Part shown: in pieces, positions 8,742 through 17,039 of the stretch
Layout of the letters: every line of letters begins with the position of its first letter
How positions within the stretch are numbered: the stretch's first letter is position 1
NCBI RefSeq assembly: GCF_900103835.1
Contig: NZ_FNID01000011.1
Coordinates: 1 to 64,000 of the forward strand
Length of the DNA stretch: 64,000 nucleotides
DNA from: Acetanaerobacterium elongatum
GTDB lineage: Bacteria; Bacillota; Clostridia; Oscillospirales; Ruminococcaceae
Direction: 5' to 3'
Translations under genes and position numbers: made by a program
Notes under the pieces: generated by a model
Told to the model about the DNA's origin: nothing
The model's input: only the letters and a program-made list of their open reading frames with translations
Databases searched by the model: none

Positions 8742-11261
8742 TCAATACAAATCAATAAATCGTGTTTCGGTTGTCCCGTCCTCGTATTCAAATACTAGCT
8801 CGATACCGACCTGTCCGTTCGTTCCCTTGCTTAGGTTATTCGATCCTATTTGCGCCGATATGGTGTAGTTGCGTCTTGATGCCGGATAAACTGTTTGGGC
8901 CATACTTTTGGTCATATTCGCTACGCCAACTGCCTTAAAGGAAGCTGTACCGGACACACCGTTTTCAGTATCCACTTCAAAACCGCTATTTTGCCAATAG
9001 GCGAAGCCGTCGTCGGCTCGAGAGTTTCGCAAATGGTTAAAGGGCACCATATCTTTAATTTCCTGCCCGATGAGGTTGCTTTGGTCGAACTGGTCAGCAA
9101 TCGTCGAGGAGGAAGAGTCGCCCAGTTCTCTAAGTTTCGTGGAGAGTTCCAGTACGGTTTTCCATGGCTCTTGAAGGTTGTACTGGCGGCGTACAATTCG
9201 TGTTTTAATAGTTAGATTTAAATCCCTATCATCAACGGTTACAATGTCACCTAAATCCCATCGTTCATGCTCATAACCCGTCAGTACGGACAAATCCATC
9301 GCCGATAGGACATAGGATACGCGGGGCTTTGCATATTCGGCAAGCCGCATATTTGTAAATTCAAGCATCTGATAGGGGTTTGTAAAATTAGAACAGTCAA
9401 GGGTAGCTACCCGCACCTCGCTTGAATAGCTGAAGTCCTCCACGTAGTCCTTGCCACCATTGATTGCAGCGAACGTCATACCGTCCTTACCGATAGCATA
9501 GAGCCTCGTGACAAGGGATCGGGTATCAACTACACGCTTAATCCCAGTCAGGTTTTTACGGTAGGCAAAGAGCGCTCCACTGTCTGTTCCGCTGAATGTC
9601 AGTAAATCCACCCGTCTGTCCCTGCTGTGGAATACCAAATCGCCGCCATGGATGTTCTGTACCATTCGAAGTATGGAGAGTGCGTTTTTTTCTTGGCAGG
9701 TCCATGTTCTCAGGGTGGTTACATTTACTGTACCGACTTCCCAGCCTGTACCCGCAAGTGCAAATGCCATCGGAACAGCGGGCAGGTCAGCGTTGAATTC
9801 AACTGGTTGTTTCTCTGCAGAAAAAGTCAGGTCATAGAATGCTGCTTCCGCATAGACCATTGTGAGTATACTGTTGCCATCCGAGCCTTTTTCATCTGTC
9901 ATTGTCCGAATACGATAAACATCCTCAGCAATCTGTACCTGCTTCTCGTTGTCGAGCATTATGCGCTTCGGGTCACTGTAAGGCAACTTGAATTCCAGGG
10001 TGTCCGCTCCGTTGATCTCGCCCGTAACAATGATGTCATAAGCATTCTCCAGAACCGTTTCCCACGCTCCGTTCTCATCCAAAATAACAGGGCGCGCAAA
10101 ACCCAGTTTCTCATACGGAGATTTTGGGATATCATGAAGCGTTATATCGAGTAGCTTTGGTGTAACCGTTGTATCGCTGGTGGTGAGCGTTACCCTGTAG
10201 CGGATATATGAACGATTCGGCGAGGTCAGTTCGCCATTTGTGCCAACTGCCTGCCATGCCGACCAGTTCTGCAGATCATCTGAGGTTGATGTTTCTATCA
10301 GTGAAATGGATGTGACACCCGCGGTGTATTCACTTGTTGCAGATACTCGACCGCTCCCGGCAAGGCTGCATTCGGTGGCAATAGTCGTCAGTTGGCCGCT
10401 TTCGGGGTAGAGATTACCAATTCCCTTACGTAGGGTGACAACCCCCGGCTCAGTTAACGCATCCACGTCACCCGAAGTGTCTCCTCCATTTGCAAGCATT
10501 GCTTGACGGAAGTAGTGAATCAAGTCATCAATAGCTAAGTTGCTGTCTGTTTCAAAGAACCACTCGTCCAAGCCACCTGCGTAGTAATACTGGTTTGCGT
10601 GCATTCCCATAACGATATCCGCTATACAGGAGGGATTCAATGTACCAGTAAATGTTCGCAAAGGGGCTGTCCAAACTTCACCGTCAGCACGGTTACACAG
10701 AACTATCTGAGATGTTTTTTCTGTCACGTTTATGATTGCAGAGAGAAAATACCAACCACCATTGACCATGTTGAATCCAGGTGTTTCGGTTTGGTCAAGG
10801 ATAAGCGTTCCTGATGAATTATAGAGCATCATTCGCGGCCGCCCTTGATAGAGGGAGATATAAAAAATAGGCTGACCGGGTCCTTGCCTTGTATTGAAAA
10901 GCGGAATGTAGTTCTGCCCTACAGAATAGGTGGTCGGGTTAATCCAACCGCCGACGGCAATTTTCTCACCGATATCAGAAAAGAACGTACCATTGTTTGT
11001 GGCGACAAGGTGCGTTTTTTCTGTGGTCGGATTGTTGATGTTCATTCGGAAATACCGCCCAAACCTGCCGTTTGGTAAAGAAGCGGTTGTGCCGCTCCAA
11101 CCGGAGACCGTAAAATGCCGTCCGTTGGCGGAAGAGTCTGCAAGGTGGTTATTACTGTCCGGCGTGGATTCGTTGAAACGCCAGAGTGCTGATGTTTTTT
11201 CGGTTGCAGGAATCTCGCCCGTAAAGTCTGTTTGAGCAGTCAATATGGATTTTACCGCCAT
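8742..11261 (-). CDS. Phage tail protein (prophage endopeptidase/anti-receptor type) with LamG-like domain
   Basis: 839 residues. The first ~250 residues form a LamG/concanavalin-like lectin fold (WRFNESTPDSNNHLADSSAN, later GLDEWFFETDS). The middle, about 400-720, matches the phage minor structural / siphovirus tail-protein family (Tal or Gp18-like): DIIVTGEINGADTLEFKLP, then DSGALFAYRKNLTGIKR, then a strand-rich end. It would sit at the tail tip below the distal tail protein and bind or cut surface polymers. The ATG at 11261 has GGAGGTGAGGAC upstream; an upstream in-frame start would overlap the previous gene and is not supported. Confidence 0.8.
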   Translation of the reverse strand: MAVKSILTAQTDFTGEIPATEKTSALWRFNESTPDSNNHLADSSANGRHFTVSGWSGTTASLPNGRFGRYFRMNINNPTTEKTHLVATNNGTFFSDIGEKIAVGGWINPTTYSVGQNYIPLFNTRQGPGQPIFYISLYQGRPRMMLYNSSGTLILDQTETPGFNMVNGGWYFLSAIINVTEKTSQIVLCNRADGEVWTAPLRTFTGTLNPSCIADIVMGMHANQYYYAGGLDEWFFETDSNLAIDDLIHYFRQAMLANGGDTSGDVDALTEPGVVTLRKGIGNLYPESGQLTTIATECSLAGSGRVSATSEYTAGVTSISLIETSTSDDLQNWSAWQAVGTNGELTSPNRSYIRYRVTLTTSDTTVTPKLLDITLHDIPKSPYEKLGFARPVILDENGAWETVLENAYDIIVTGEINGADTLEFKLPYSDPKRIMLDNEKQVQIAEDVYRIRTMTDEKGSDGNSILTMVYAEAAFYDLTFSAEKQPVEFNADLPAVPMAFALAGTGWEVGTVNVTTLRTWTCQEKNALSILRMVQNIHGGDLVFHSRDRRVDLLTFSGTDSGALFAYRKNLTGIKRVVDTRSLVTRLYAIGKDGMTFAAINGGKDYVEDFSYSSEVRVATLDCSNFTNPYQMLEFTNMRLAEYAKPRVSYVLSAMDLSVLTGYEHERWDLGDIVTVDDRDLNLTIKTRIVRRQYNLQEPWKTVLELSTKLRELGDSSSSTIADQFDQSNLIGQEIKDMVPFNHLRNSRADDGFAYWQNSGFEVDTENGVSGTASFKAVGVANMTKSMAQTVYPASRRNYTISAQIGSNNLSKGTNGQVGIELVFEYEDGTTETRFIDLY

Positions 11262-11265
11262 GTCC

Positions 11266-12039
11266 TCACCTCCAACGGCTCTTCGCCTGTATTTGCAGTT
11301 CTGTAAATGTCGCACCGATTGCCGTAATGGTTAAGATATTCGTTCCTTTGCGGAGAATTGGAAAATTCAACTCTTGAAGCAGAGGTAGACCATTCCGGAG
11401 CGTTTCGCCCGTGCTGTCTACCACCTTGGCAGTAACTAAACCGCTGTCGATGACGAGGGTTTCTCCGGCGGACAAAGGCCCGACAATGCGAAGTTCTTCG
11501 TCATTCGTTTTCAATGACACATAGGTTGATGCCCCTGACGGAATGATGCCTTTCAAAAGGAAGACAGGCAATGAGTCTGTATTTCCTTTACTCCTCGTGA
11601 TTGTATTTGCACCCTCTTGGGTTAGCGTAAAACTCTCGTCCGTCAAAGCGTAGGCATGTGGGTCGGGACAGACGAAGTTCAAGTCAAATGAACCTGCCGA
11701 GCGAATAAGACGTTCACAGTTCACGGCATCCTGCAGTCTCGCTGTGAAATAGCGGTCGGGGACATCGTCAAACACAAGTTGTTTCAGCCCTTTTTTGGGA
11801 TCTAACCACTCGGCAAGGCCATCTAACACTCCAACCAGAGAAGCGAGATTGTGCATTGGAGCAACATTACAGTTCACAGTTATGATCCGCTCTGCGCTAT
11901 CACTGCCAAAGTCTGCCACACCGGGCTTGCCGGGTATGGAAACAAAGGAATTACGCAAGGGTGGCGAAGCCTGCCAAGAGGTCAGACGAGCCTTGACGTT
12001 CATGCTTTGTGATGAAATTCCGTTGAAAATAAAGCCCAT
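11266..12039 (-). CDS. Distal tail protein (Dit)
   Basis: 257 residues. The N-terminal FIFNGISSQSMNVKARLTSW and the later IPGKPGVADFGSDSAERIITVNC pattern match the Dit/phi3626 gp14-like family, which forms a hexameric hub at the end of the siphovirus tail tube. The C-terminal half (about 140-257) is a jelly-roll-like galectin module. The ATG has AAGGAGGTGTTGGC upstream. It lies between the tape measure and tail-tip genes, its usual place. Confidence 0.85.
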   Translation of the reverse strand: MGFIFNGISSQSMNVKARLTSWQASPPLRNSFVSIPGKPGVADFGSDSAERIITVNCNVAPMHNLASLVGVLDGLAEWLDPKKGLKQLVFDDVPDRYFTARLQDAVNCERLIRSAGSFDLNFVCPDPHAYALTDESFTLTQEGANTITRSKGNTDSLPVFLLKGIIPSGASTYVSLKTNDEELRIVGPLSAGETLVIDSGLVTAKVVDSTGETLRNGLPLLQELNFPILRKGTNILTITAIGATFTELQIQAKSRWR

Positions 12040-12051
12040 GCCAACACCTCC

Positions 12052-14103
12052 TTATGCCGGGCTAAACCGTCCCTGCGCCCGCGAGCCGGTCTGCATCAGA
12101 TTATAAAGTTCCTGTGATATTCTGCGGATGTCATCCTCGCTGCGGACAATCATCTGCTGTATGTTGATGAGCGAAGGCATACCTGATACCGCCAAGCCGC
12201 CATGACTTCCTGTCACATCACCCATATTTATGCCAGGCGTATCAAAAGAAGTGGGGATAGCGTTCTGCATATCTTCTGCGACTTCATCCATTGCCCGTTC
12301 GAAGCCTACACCGATACCTTGACCCATGTTCTCGCCAAGTCCGGCAAATAAGGTAGATGGAGAATGGATACCGAAGAAGTTTTTGATGCCGTCGACGATC
12401 CCTCCGAAGAAGCCGGAGATTTTACCCCAAATCCAATCGGCGACATTTGAAATACCCTGCCACAGACCCTTTATTAGGTCGCTGCCGACTTGCACGATTT
12501 TACCGATGTTACCGGTGAATCCTTTCACGATGGCGGTAATAATCTGGGGTATAGCTTTTACGATTTCCACGATGATGGTTGGCAGGTTCTTTATCAAGGA
12601 CACGAAAAGCTGGATACCCGCCGCCACAAGCTGCGGAATACTACCGATAATTGCCGTAATAAGCGACGAGATGATTTGTGGTATCGCCGCCACGATAGCT
12701 GTTATAATCTGCGGTAAATTTTGAACCAACGATACTAACAGCTGAATCCCTGCGTCAATAAGCTGTGGAATAGATCCGAGGATTGCTGTAATTAAACCCT
12801 CGATAATTTGAGGTATTGCCGCCACAATTGCTGTGATGATTTCAGGCAAGGCATCTACTAAAGACACGAGAAGTTGAATTCCAGCATCAATTGCCTGTAG
12901 TATCCCGTCGAGGGCAGGCGGCAATGCCTTTACGATATTCTCAATAACTGGAACAATGTTTTTCACGACGTTCTGGAACGCTTCGACCACATTATTAATC
13001 AAAAGTCCGACATCAGCATTGGCATTACCCAACCCTGCCATCAAGTTTCCTATAGCTGATTGCATCCCCGCCATAGAGCCAGCTATTGTTTCCGTGGCTT
13101 CCAAAGCGGTTGTTCCTGTGATCCCCATTTCGGTCTGAATGACATGGATCGCTTCCGTCAAATCGGAAAATGAAGAGAGGTCGTATTTAATGCCGGATAT
13201 TTTTTCGGCATCAGCCAAGAGTCGCTCCATTTCAGATTTTGTGCCGCCATATCCCAGCTTCAGATTGTCGAGCATAGTATAGTTTTGCTTGGCAAAACCC
13301 TGATAGGCCGTCTGAATAGCTGACAGATCCGTCCCCATTTTATTGGCATTATCCGCCATATCAGTAATCGCCATGTCCGCAACCTGCGCCGCTTTTGCAG
13401 TATCACCGCCGAGGGACTGGATAAGACTTGCCGAAAAGCCCGTGACAGTTTCCATATATTCGTTGGCGGACATACCGGCGGTCTTGAAAGCATTTTCAGC
13501 ATACTTCTGAACAGACTGCGACGCTTCACCAAAGAGTGTATCAACACCGCCGACCAGTTGTTCGTAGTCCGCATAGGCGGATATGACTTCTTTGCCAAGT
13601 TTAATGGCAGCGGCTCCGGCAGCCACAGCCACAGCGCCCATTGCCACACCAATGCCTTTTAGGATGCCGCCCAGTTTCTCGAACTTTCCACCAGACTTTT
13701 CGGCGCTGTCACCAGCGTCCTCAAGTTCCTCACCAAGGTCGTCGGCTTCTTCCGCGGATTCTTCTAATTCACGCTCCATGTTGTTAAGTTCTGCGTTGGC
13801 ATTATTGAGGGCAATCTGCCAGTTTTGAGTGCGGCGATCATTTTCACCAAAGCTTTCGGATGCATTTCGAAGAGCGGCTTCAAGGGTGGAGATTTTCTCC
13901 TTCTGGGCATCGATTGCTTTATTAAGGACTTCGTTACGGGCAGCAGTAGCCGCTATGGATTTGTCCTGTTTGTCGAATTCGCTCGTTACCAGCTTCATTT
14001 CACTACCGAGCACTTTGAATGACTGGTTTATATCACGCAATGCGTTTTTAAATTCCTTTTCGCCCTCGACGCCTATTTTTAACCCAAAATTGTCATATCC
14101 CAT
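12052..14103 (-). CDS. Tail tape measure protein
   Basis: 683 residues. A coiled-coil N-terminus (about 20-140) is followed by a phage TMP core (about 150-370, with ADMAITDMADNANKMG) and tandem amphipathic repeats (about 385-555). The repeats are copies of a ~40-residue unit with the pattern P-Q-I-I-x-A/G-L-I-T-A-I-x-G-S-I-P-Q-L-I-x-A-G-I-Q-L. The C-terminus ends in a glycine-rich HSPSTLFAGLGENMG motif. It sets tail length and reaches into the host membrane at DNA injection. Its start codon and SD lie inside one arm of a long inverted repeat (see 14087-14414), which suggests translational control. Confidence 0.92.
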   Translation of the reverse strand: MGYDNFGLKIGVEGEKEFKNALRDINQSFKVLGSEMKLVTSEFDKQDKSIAATAARNEVLNKAIDAQKEKISTLEAALRNASESFGENDRRTQNWQIALNNANAELNNMERELEESAEEADDLGEELEDAGDSAEKSGGKFEKLGGILKGIGVAMGAVAVAAGAAAIKLGKEVISAYADYEQLVGGVDTLFGEASQSVQKYAENAFKTAGMSANEYMETVTGFSASLIQSLGGDTAKAAQVADMAITDMADNANKMGTDLSAIQTAYQGFAKQNYTMLDNLKLGYGGTKSEMERLLADAEKISGIKYDLSSFSDLTEAIHVIQTEMGITGTTALEATETIAGSMAGMQSAIGNLMAGLGNANADVGLLINNVVEAFQNVVKNIVPVIENIVKALPPALDGILQAIDAGIQLLVSLVDALPEIITAIVAAIPQIIEGLITAILGSIPQLIDAGIQLLVSLVQNLPQIITAIVAAIPQIISSLITAIIGSIPQLVAAGIQLFVSLIKNLPTIIVEIVKAIPQIITAIVKGFTGNIGKIVQVGSDLIKGLWQGISNVADWIWGKISGFFGGIVDGIKNFFGIHSPSTLFAGLGENMGQGIGVGFERAMDEVAEDMQNAIPTSFDTPGINMGDVTGSHGGLAVSGMPSLINIQQMIVRSEDDIRRISQELYNLMQTGSRAQGRFSPA

Positions 14104-14414
14104 ATATATACGTATCCTCCTTCCTGCCGAGAAATGGCGTGATTTCTGTATTCTTCGGCACAGTTCCTCGGATAACTTTTACACGGGAAATGCATCGTTC
14201 ACAGCTTGGAACGAATGGTTTTATGATTTTCGACCATCGAAACATGCAAATTTAGTACTGTATAGCCTCGGTAATGATCGAAATCCCCAAAAGAGTTATC
14301 CGAGTAAACCATTCAAAAATCATTGATTTTACTAAGCCCTTTGAGAGTTAGGAGGATAACTGAATATATGGGATATGACAATTTATCTGAGTTCTCGGAT
14401 AAATCGTCAGCCAC
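14087..14414 (-). promoter_or_regulatory. Structured leader of the tape-measure gene (SD and start sequestering)
   Basis: Arms 14087-14121 and 14350-14384 are inverted repeats: 31 of 35 positions match, 21 of them perfect in a row. The downstream arm contains the tape-measure AGGAGGATA and its ATG. Inside lies an 11-bp pair (14167-14177 with 14294-14304). A third copy of its sequence at 14394-14402 could pair with 14294-14302 instead. A 33-codon ORF runs through the upstream arm. Base pairing is read directly from sequence; the regulatory role is inference. Confidence 0.6.
14313..14414 (-). CDS. Possible leader peptide before the tape-measure gene
   Basis: 33 codons from a GTG preceded by GGAGGGAGGTG. 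Codons about 11-22 encode the strand that can pair with the tape-measure SD and ATG. Ribosomes on this ORF would open that hairpin, so it could act as a translation-coupled leader. The peptide resembles no family I know. Coding status is uncertain: only the ribosome site and its placement support it. Confidence 0.4.
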   Translation of the reverse strand: MADDLSENSDKLSYPIYSVILLTLKGLSKINDF

Positions 14415-14439
14415 TTAAAACACCTCCCTCCGTAAAAAA

Positions 14440-14649
14440 TCAGATGCCATCTGGAATGACATCTTCAATAAACAGTTCGCGCTTTGGCTTGACCATTCCA
14501 AGGAACTGGCGATGGCATTCCCATAGATCCAGCAATTGTCCAATTGGGGTAAGCCACGTTTCCTCTTCGGAGCGATTTAGATGAACCGTACCGTAATATA
14601 AAAGTCGGGTAAACAACTCATTGTCGCTTACCCGACCTCGGCGTTTTTT
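14440..14649 (-). CDS. Tail assembly chaperone gpT extension made by -1 frameshift
   Basis: An open frame, -1 relative to gpG, begins at the slippery heptamer 14643-14649 (A AAA AAC on the minus strand, in the correct zero frame TCA AAA AAC). It runs to TGA at 14440. It adds about 67 residues (starting RRGRVSDNELFTRLLYYGTV) to give a gpG-T fusion of about 191 residues. In many siphoviruses, gpG and gpGT in unequal amounts chaperone the tape measure during tail assembly. The extension has no start codon of its own near the junction, which supports frameshifting. Confidence 0.8.
   Translation of the reverse strand, partial: KKRRGRVSDNELFTRLLYYGTVHLNRSEEETWLTPIGQLLDLWECHRQFLGMVKPKRELFIEDVIPDGI
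14604..14649 (-). promoter_or_regulatory. Programmed -1 frameshift site with stimulatory hairpin
   Basis: The heptamer A AAA AAC (14649 down to 14643) is followed after a 6-base spacer by a perfect 9-bp stem (14628-14636 with 14604-14612) with a 15-base loop. The stem contains the gpG stop codon. This is the standard arrangement for -1 ribosomal frameshifting. Confidence 0.8.
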
Positions 14650-15014
14650 GACTCACTATACTCGCTTTCGATGTTACGAGCCGTTCCTTTAAACATCGCC
14701 TCAGTAATTGCCGACTTATATACCGCCAGTTCAAGTGGCGAGGTGAGCAATTCCACTTCTTCCTCGGTCAGCAAATCTTTTGGTTTTTCCTTGTTGCGAA
14801 GGTTGTGGATGAGGATGGACTGGTTGGCAAGGAGCGTAATCAGCCAAATAATCTCATCCAGAGCCATCTCAAAGTTTTCTGACCTCATTAACTTCTCACC
14901 CAAGTTGTCCAGGCCGCCGTATCGTTTGGCGATTTCCTTTGTGGCGCGAGTGGACAAAATCAGCTCATATTCTTTGTCGCCGATTTTGATGACGGCGCTT
15001 CGTTCGTTATCCAT
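14628..15014 (-). CDS. Tail assembly chaperone (gpG-like)
   Basis: 128 residues, with the position (between major tail protein and tape measure), length and acidic C-terminus expected of gpG. It starts MDNERSAVIKIGDKEYELIL, a beta-rich opening seen in Firmicutes siphovirus chaperones. The ATG follows GGAGGTTTAATGC. Near its 3' end a slippery heptamer lets a fraction of ribosomes enter the gpT frame. It would keep the tape measure soluble until tail tube polymerisation. Confidence 0.8.
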   Translation of the reverse strand: MDNERSAVIKIGDKEYELILSTRATKEIAKRYGGLDNLGEKLMRSENFEMALDEIIWLITLLANQSILIHNLRNKEKPKDLLTEEEVELLTSPLELAVYKSAITEAMFKGTARNIESEYSESKNAEVG

Positions 15015-15017
15015 GCA

Positions 15018-15617
15018 TTAAACCTCCAAATCTGTTTCAAATTCAGGTTCGTATACTTCCGTATACCAATCACTGGTCACAACCGGTAGTACATCCACAT
15101 CATCTTCGTTAACTTCCGCTTTCCATGGATGACGACCATTACCGTCCGGTTTATTGCGTCGGGAAACAGTGCCTTCAATACTTGGTGTTGAAAAGGTGAT
15201 ACTATCACCCTTGGTGGCAAGATTGGTGGACGGAATGCCGAACTTGACGCGGTAAAGCCAGAAGTAGCGATACTTACCATTCGCTTTTTTCGCTCGAAAT
15301 CCAATAGCGACAGGCTCGCCACCATCCTCTGAAGCAGAGATAAGAACACCGTTTTCATCTGTGGTCGCGCCCGTCAGTTTTGCGGCGACGGTTTTACCAA
15401 TGTCGTCCACACCAAGGGTCAGTTTGCCGTTCTTGAATTCCTTGATAATTTCGGCGGCACCGTCGTCCGCCCAAAGTGTCGCTTCCGCAAGTTCGATTGA
15501 TAGTTCAGCTGAGATTGCCTTTGCCAGCATTACCGGAGCGCCGTAGGTTTCGTAACCCGTAGTAGGCGCTTCGGTGATTGGTGCGTAGTAGAGTTTATCA
15601 AGCCCAATTGTAGCCAT
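15018..15617 (-). CDS. Major tail protein (phi13-type)
   Basis: 199 residues. The opening MATIGLDKLYYAPITE and the later LTLGVDDIGKTVAAKLTGA and ANGKYRYFWLYRVKFGIPS are typical of the phi13-type major tail tube family. The ATG at 15617 has CGGAGGAATTTTAAC upstream. A longer upstream frame overlaps the previous gene and is not supported. The protein polymerises into the tail tube. The gene is followed directly by the chaperone genes. Confidence 0.9.
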   Translation of the reverse strand: MATIGLDKLYYAPITEAPTTGYETYGAPVMLAKAISAELSIELAEATLWADDGAAEIIKEFKNGKLTLGVDDIGKTVAAKLTGATTDENGVLISASEDGGEPVAIGFRAKKANGKYRYFWLYRVKFGIPSTNLATKGDSITFSTPSIEGTVSRRNKPDGNGRHPWKAEVNEDDVDVLPVVTSDWYTEVYEPEFETDLEV

Positions 15618-15618
15618 G

Positions 15619-15963
15619 TTAAAATTCCTCCGTTTCGTATTCTTTCGCCACATCGATGGCGTAGTGGTGATAGCCGGTGTCATCCTCGTGTCCGATATAC
15701 AGGCGGTCGGTAATAACAAAATCAGCTTGGAGGAGCATCCTCACAAGCTGATTCTTTCTTTGCAAATAGTTGTTTTTACTGAACAGCGAGATTCTGACTT
15801 CGCTTACATCCGCCAGCGGCTTATTATCTCCGTAAACGGCAAAGGTGTCAGTAAGCGGGGTCAGTACCAGGTATTCATCAGGAGCTACTCCGCTGAAGAC
15901 GCCTGTTTCGACAGGGATATTTGCGGCTTCAAACAGTGTGTTCAGTTCAGATAATATGCTCAT
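15619..15963 (-). CDS. Tail completion/terminator-like protein
   Basis: 114 residues with no catalytic motif. It begins MSILSELNTLFEAANIPVETGVF and then has beta strands, matching small tail-completion proteins that lie between HK97 gp10-like and major tail genes. Its ATG overlaps the upstream gene stop by four bases. The assignment rests on position and general fold pattern. Confidence 0.65.
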   Translation of the reverse strand: MSILSELNTLFEAANIPVETGVFSGVAPDEYLVLTPLTDTFAVYGDNKPLADVSEVRISLFSKNNYLQRKNQLVRMLLQADFVITDRLYIGHEDDTGYHHYAIDVAKEYETEEF

Positions 15964-16391
15964 AGCTTCTCAATCTCACTTTCCAGCTTATTGGTCATAG
16001 CCTCAATGCAAGCACCTCTTGAACTGCTTTTGGCAGGTTTCAGAAAAGGTTTCGGAGGCTGTCCATGTTTTCCGTATTCGAGGATGTTGGCAAGTTTGGC
16101 ATTGCTGCCGCCGTCAGAGCGCGGCTCTGCAAAGCCTATTTTCACGTTGAAATTACCATCTCTGTCTTGCTTCGCCGGAGATACACCAAGCGCAGATTCA
16201 AGTTCTCCGGTGGAGCGGCTTTTAACCTTTGTGTTTTTACCGACCACAGAAGAAAGATTGCTTTTTACCTTGTCATATACGACTTCAGCACCGGCTTCAA
16301 GAACCTTCGGTATAATCTCATCGGTCTTTTCAGCCAACCTTGACACTTTGAGCAGGAATTCCTCCGGCATCTTGAAATTGACCTTAGCCAT
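15960..16391 (-). CDS. HK97 gp10-like head-tail connector protein
   Basis: 143 residues. The N-terminal helix (FLLKVSRLAEKTDEIIPKVL) followed by VVYDKVKSNL and a C-terminal ILEYGKHGQPPKPFLKPA are hallmarks of the HK97 gp10/tail-component family. The role is a neck or tail-terminator component joining head and tail. The ATG at 16391 is preferred over a TTG three bases upstream. It overlaps the preceding gene stop. Confidence 0.85.
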   Translation of the reverse strand: MAKVNFKMPEEFLLKVSRLAEKTDEIIPKVLEAGAEVVYDKVKSNLSSVVGKNTKVKSRSTGELESALGVSPAKQDRDGNFNVKIGFAEPRSDGGSNAKLANILEYGKHGQPPKPFLKPAKSSSRGACIEAMTNKLESEIEKL

Positions 16392-16710
16392 CAACGTTCA
16401 CCGCCAATACTTCAAGATACATTCCACGGCCCTTTACATTTTCAACCGAGTATATGTTGTAGCGTTTGCCTTCGCAGACGATAACATGGCGGTTGTGAAG
16501 AGCAAGTCCGGGAATCGTGCGGAGACGGAACAAGGCATTCACTTCATCTGATTGCGCCATGTTACGCCACTTTTCCGTAGAGTTTTTCTGCTCAAAATAT
16601 GCCCTGACTGACGCAAGAACAGTATCGCCGTGAATAACAAAACCGTCAGCATCCTTCGTGGGTTCGGTTGAGATAATATCGATGAATGTGTTCATTTTTC
16701 CAAAACTCAT
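16384..16710 (-). CDS. Phage head closure protein (SPP1 gp16-like)
   Basis: 108 residues. The pattern 'KMNTFIDIISTEPTKDADGF ... VRAYFEQKNSTEKW ... ALFRLRTIPGL ... RYNIYSVENVKGRGMYLEV' matches the head-tail adaptor / head closure family. It would plug the portal after DNA packaging. The ATG at 16710 has GGAAGGTG at suitable spacing, and lies just beyond the end of the connector gene upstream. Confidence 0.85.
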   Translation of the reverse strand: MSFGKMNTFIDIISTEPTKDADGFVIHGDTVLASVRAYFEQKNSTEKWRNMAQSDEVNALFRLRTIPGLALHNRHVIVCEGKRYNIYSVENVKGRGMYLEVLAVNVDG

Positions 16711-16712
16711 GC

Positions 16713-17021
16713 TCACACCTTCCAATCCCGGTCAAGTTTAAGAAGAAGGTTGACCGTATTCCATACCTGCTGTCCGGCCTGAACGTTGTCGGCGAAAAAG
16801 CCGCCGGTGCTGCCGTCCCGGCTCTCATAAAAATGGGACGACAGCATAATGACGGCCTGCTCTGTGGTAGGCGGCATAGGATGGTCCTTGTAGAATTTCT
16901 CCGGAAGGTGCTGATAGCTTTCGGCATAGGATACGGCGGCGGTGATGTACATCTGCAGGAGTTCATCGTCCGCCGTATGCTCAAGAATAAGATTTGCCTT
17001 TACTTTTTCAATCAGCGTCAT
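16713..17021 (-). CDS. Head-tail connector / DNA packaging protein (HK97 gp6-like)
   Basis: 102 residues, mostly helical. MTLIEKVKANL...TADDELLQMYITAAVSYAESYQH and the later EQAVIMLSSHFYESRDG are diagnostic of the gp6-like connector family that forms a ring under the portal. The ATG follows AAAGGACGGTGGCGG. Its place between capsid and head closure genes is standard. Confidence 0.9.
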   Translation of the reverse strand: MTLIEKVKANLILEHTADDELLQMYITAAVSYAESYQHLPEKFYKDHPMPPTTEQAVIMLSSHFYESRDGSTGGFFADNVQAGQQVWNTVNLLLKLDRDWKV

Positions 17022-17039
17022 TCCGCCACCGTCCTTTCC

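Noticed and set aside
14104-14349. Insertion sequence or intron between tail chaperone and tape measure
   Set aside because: No coding part, no target duplication and no recognised intron ends were seen; a structured leader explains the repeats more simply. A remnant cannot be excluded.
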